A DNA stretch of 64,000 bases from Rutstroemia sp. NJR-2017a BVV2. Its lineage: Eukaryota > Ascomycota > Leotiomycetes > Helotiales > Rutstroemiaceae. Under the pieces are notes generated by a model. That model had not been told where the DNA came from. It did not search any database and saw nothing but the letters and a program-made list of their open reading frames with translations. Both the position numbers and the translations under genes were made by a program. Location: positions 124,001 to 188,000 of the forward strand of contig NJPS01000005.1 in assembly GCA_002946415.1 (NCBI GenBank), written 5' to 3'. This document shows, in pieces, positions 60,501 to 64,000 of this stretch. Positions within the stretch are counted from its first letter, which is position 1. Each line of letters starts with the position of its first letter.

Positions 60501-62406
60501 TCTGAAAAATATTCTAATAGTAATATTGCGAAAATCTAGAAAACTAAGCTATAAATAGATAAAGATCTAATAGTTGATTATATTTTTAAGTATATTAAGA
60601 AAGCTGATCGAGAAGATTATAATCTAGAAAATCTGTAATATAGCTAAGTAGTATAATTTGTTACTAGATAAGCAAATAGGAATAAGAATATAAAGGAGTA
60701 TAATAATAGTATTAGATCTATTTATATTAGTAATCAAATCTATCTAGTTAAATAAAGGATAAATAGCAATACTGTTTTTACTAGATATAATAGAAGTATT
60801 TGATATAATAGTTTATTTATATCTAGTAATAATAGTATAGAAGCTTAACTTTCTCCAATAGATCAGTAAATAAGTAATAAGTTTTCTAAATAACAAAACT
60901 ATATATTTCTTATTTGCTAGTAAGATATCAAAAGAGTTCTCTTTATAAGCAAAAATATTATAAAGATTATTACTTTTATTAATACTTTTTCTACTTTATA
61001 ATATAAAGCTTATTCAGATATATTTACTTTCTAAATAAGGTTTCTATATAGATGGTTTCATCGATAATATATACCTGATAGTAATAAATTCAAGTATAGA
61101 AACCAACTATAATAAATTTATTGATATATACTAGAAGATCCTAGAATATATTTAGTATTATAAGATATATTTTATACTAGTAAAGTATAAACTTATTTAC
61201 TTTATAAGAATATAGAATAGATTTAACTTTAATAGTTACAATCTAGCTTAGATAAGGAATAGAGTATATTTTGTTATCGAATATATAAATATTTGGTATT
61301 TAGTTTGATATAAAGTTTAATTAGAAAATATATATAAAGGTAGTCTAAGAGAGGGATACTATAGTATTAATTATATTTAGTAGGTTTAATCAGATAATCT
61401 AGAGCTTAATACTATACCAAATATAAGTCTTATATATAGTATATATATATATTATACTAACCTATAAAGTAGAAGTATAATATAAATCTGGAAAAAGAGG
61501 TATAGTTAAGTAAAAGCTTGAGTAAGTATAGATAATATACTTACGAAAGATTACTAAAATATACTAAACTATATTTATCTATAAAGTAGAAGCAGAAATA
61601 GTAATCTCTTTGATCAATATATATTATAATAAGAAGCTCAAGAAATTCTTCAAGTACTAAAAAGATATCTCTATCTAGCAAATCTATCAAGAATAGTATT
61701 TATAGATATAGAAAAGGAGAGGTAATAAGAAGATAAAATAGAATTTACTAAGTATCTTAACCAAATATATTAATTAAGCTAGAATACTTAAATCTAAGAA
61801 ACAAGTATAGGAAATATAGTAGGCGAAAGATATAACTAAATAGTATAGTATAGTAGTAAAGAGCTCGATATTAGATAAAGATAGGTTTAAACTATATAAA
61901 GAACTTAGCAAAGTAGAAAGTATAATATTTATCTAGAGTAGAATAAAATAAATAAGTTATATATACTTTCTGAATATATAGAGAGTACTAAGTTATAAAT
62001 CCCTAGTCTATATATACTACTATATTAGTATAGAAATGGTTAAGTATATTCTTCTATACTATAATACCGAGTAGATAAGAAAGTAATAATAAAGAGGAAC
62101 AATTATTACTAAGTTGCTCGATAGCTCAGAATAAGTATAATAGATAGCTAAATAGCTAATCTAGAATAGGTAGTTCGAGTACTTCAGGTTTGCTAACTAG
62201 CTATAATACAAGTAGTAAGACTAAGGAATAACCAAGTAATATAGCTACGAAAGATAAGAGTAGAGTAAGTATATAAAAGTAGGAAATATAGAGTAATACA
62301 ATTAGTAGTTTTATCTGGAGAGGTTCTATTAATATAATTAATTAGATTGAGCCTCTTTATAGCTAGTACTATATATACTAGCTAGCGGGTTAGAAATAAA
62401 TAAATA
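57507..62406 (+). mobile_element. LINE II, near full-length Tad-like LINE nested in copia II
   Basis: The 4900-bp insertion is flanked by a 13-bp duplication AATATAATTATTT (57494-57506 and 62407-62419) and ends in AAATAAATAAATA. ORF1 runs from about 57520, with little mutation at first (for example ALAKLKLIEEEKK), then blocks such as IVGFMNNQLLREVEKQ and a zinc-knuckle-like YFKYQKYSYRAKQY near 58490 in which Cys codons read Tyr. ORF2 RT blocks LLDIIEVFDIIVYLYLV, ILFLLYNIKLIQI and GFIDNIYLIVI (the FxDD position reads FIDN) lie at about 60770-61085. RIP increases toward the middle. This family differs from copies A-E. Confidence 0.85.
62360..62384. repeat. LINE II 3' UTR hairpin
   Basis: tagctagta and tactagcta form a 9-bp stem with a 7-base loop, about 20 bp before the AAAT tail. 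The position parallels the hairpin in LINE copy E, although the sequences differ. Confidence 0.6.
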
Positions 62407-62419
62407 AATATAATTATTT

Positions 62420-64000
62420 TACTTATTCTTATATAAATTAGTAATTCTAATATATTCTTTATTCTAGTTATTATCGAAAAATATTATCTAGCGAATTTAA
62501 CTTTTCTCGATAATTATAATATAGTATATTTAGTTAATAATATTTCATTTTTTAATAATAACAAAATCATAAATATTAATAATAATAATATTATCGAATA
62601 TAATATTTTATCACTTCAAATTATTAGATATAGTATCTATATAATTAAGAAAATTCTCAATAAAGTAAATAATCTAAAAATTAAAAATCTTATATTAATT
62701 AATATAGCAATTGTTTTTGGATTTTATATAAATATTATTTCTGAATTATATTTACAAATATCGGATTTATAGATATATAGTTTTGATAATATATTAAGAT
62801 ATAGTCTAATAGAGAAAAATATAATTATTATTATTCTCTTTTATATATATAATCTAATATTCTTGGAATTCAAGAAAGTTTTTTTTATCTAATTGTTATA
62901 TACTTTATTCTTATAAATTATACTATAATAATATATCCAATCTTGAGTTATAAAATTAGAAAATACTATAATCGATTTTAAGATTCTATACTAATATAGT
63001 TAGATTTAGCTTAAATATAATATAACTATATAGAATATCTTGGTAAAATCGCTTTGGAGAAATTAATAAATAGAATAAAAGAAGTAAAAATTAAAAGGAT
63101 TTCTTAGATTAATTATAAAGGCTATTCTCAAGTATATACTAAATAGGTTATTAATTATTAGTTTAAAAATCGGTAATCTAGATAACTTTTTTATAAGATT
63201 ATATAGAATCTTTTCAATTTTCCGAAAGTATTTAATAATTATAAATAATTCTTAATAATCAAAGAAATATATAATAATAAAATCTTTGAATTTCTACTAA
63301 TCTAGAAAACTTATCTAGAAATATTCTATATTATTACTATTTTTGAGATATAGATAAAATATCAATATAATTTATTTATATATATTATTAAATAAGATAA
63401 TAATATTTTAGTAATTGGAATTAAAGATTATATTAACTTTAAGATCTGGACTAAATAAGAAAGGATTAAAATAAAACTATTATTAATAAATATCTATTAA
63501 TCAAATAATATTATAAAAAGAATAAAATAAGAGATTATTATCAAATTAATTAAGATATAGATCTAAATAAACTTTCTTTCTAATCTTTAGTCTAAGATTA
63601 TAACTATAATAATATATTTCTATAATATCAGTTTATTAGAAATAAGAGATTTCAGAACTTTAAATAAAGTTCTCGATTTATAGTTTTAGTAATACTTTAG
63701 ATAATATAATTCTATATTAATTATAAAAATCTATATAGATTTATAACTAGATTAGAATAGAATATATTATTTAGATATTATATTTATCTTTTTAATAAAG
63801 ATAGGAAATTGAATATAAATAAGAAATTATATAAAGTGAATTCTCAAACTTATCTAGAATATCTAATAAATTATATATCTAGTATACTATTTTATAAAAT
63901 CTAGATTTCTATACTTAAATAGATTATTATTACTTAAAATATTAAGTTTAACAAAAATATCTTCTATTCTAAAAAAGCTAAATCTAAAGAAACTACTTCT
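62420..64000 (+). mobile_element. Copia II, protease-integrase part, runs off the window
   Basis: Plus-strand translation through stops and frame changes shows protease-like sequence (IVYLVNNISFF), a GAG-pre-integrase block (KIALEKLINRIKEVKIKRIS near 63045-63105), and integrase core (FNNYK-FLIIKEIYNNKIFEF; IWTK-ERIKIKLLLINIY). A post-integrase segment follows at 63849-64000 (TYLEYLINYISSILFYKI..FNKNIFYSKKAKSK), with the pattern seen after fungal copia integrases. It differs from copia I in these blocks. The reverse transcriptase lies beyond 64000. Confidence 0.7.

Noticed and set aside
28100..64000. AT-rich block as inserted mitochondrial DNA
   Set aside because: It contains readable copia, gypsy and LINE proteins, LTRs and target duplications, and the AT bias follows C-to-T/G-to-A changes; no mitochondrial genes are seen.
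28100..64000. AT-rich block as a centromere
   Set aside because: Possible, since fungal centromeres can be RIPed retroelement nests, but nothing in the sequence distinguishes this from an ordinary heterochromatic island; CENP-A ChIP would be needed.
1..64000. CRISPR arrays, rRNA and tRNA genes
   Set aside because: No regularly spaced repeats and no cloverleaf or rRNA sequence recognised by eye; a tRNAscan run would be decisive for tRNAs.

Overview
The window is nuclear DNA of a filamentous ascomycete (Pezizomycotina). The evidence is short GT..AG introns with CTAAC-type branch sites, ascomycete protein families, and a long AT-rich block whose retroelements carry the C-to-T and G-to-A damage typical of repeat-induced point mutation (RIP). 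The F-box/DUF6546-type and kinase-like genes suggest Leotiomycetes, but that placement rests on family recall only.

The gene-bearing half (1 to about 27.4 kb) has normal base composition. In order it holds: a membrane-anchored GH16 glucanase (+, 1136-3002); a secreted oxidase with four WSC domains and a glyoxal-oxidase (AA5) copper-radical domain (+, 5024-8942); a decayed ORF relic (-, 9122-9420); an MFS sugar transporter (-, 9696-11621); a membrane-tethered short-chain dehydrogenase (-, 13113-14363) diverging from a G-patch protein (+, 14733-15455); an OPT oligopeptide transporter (+, 17425-20369) facing a PTR/POT di-/tripeptide transporter (-, 20827-23157); a kinase-like gene with an apparent frameshift (-, 24392-25772); and the body of an F-box/DUF6546-type gene (-, 25901-27411). 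Together these look like an extracellular-breakdown and nutrient-uptake neighbourhood (glucan, H2O2-producing oxidase, sugars, peptides). No biosynthetic core enzyme is present.

The AT-rich half (27.4-64 kb) is a nest of retroelements whose insertion order can be read from LTRs and target-site duplications (TSDs). Copia I (27412-41379, two 221-bp LTRs) inserted into the F-box gene near its 5' end. The mutated F-box-encoding piece lies beyond the element at about 41385-41480, on the same strand and in frame. A gypsy element (32501-40251, two 246-bp LTRs, TSD TTTTC) inserted into the copia I reverse transcriptase region. A second gypsy 5' end (41871 on) is followed by several Tad-like LINE copies in both orientations (about 42.55-55.65 kb), one with a clear 15-bp TSD. 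A different, nearly full-length LINE (57507-62406, 13-bp TSD) splits a second copia element (copia II) that runs off the window.

RIP is uneven. Most copies are saturated with stops, while three islands keep ordinary composition: the gypsy 3' end at 38.75-40.25 kb, LINE E at 53.6-54.9 kb, and the LINE II 5' end at 57.5-58.4 kb. The gypsy island carries a nearly open antisense reading frame with a cysteine motif, between the integrase region and the 3' LTR. The most interesting items are the split F-box gene, the LTR-started chimeric ORF made from its body, and this antisense frame.
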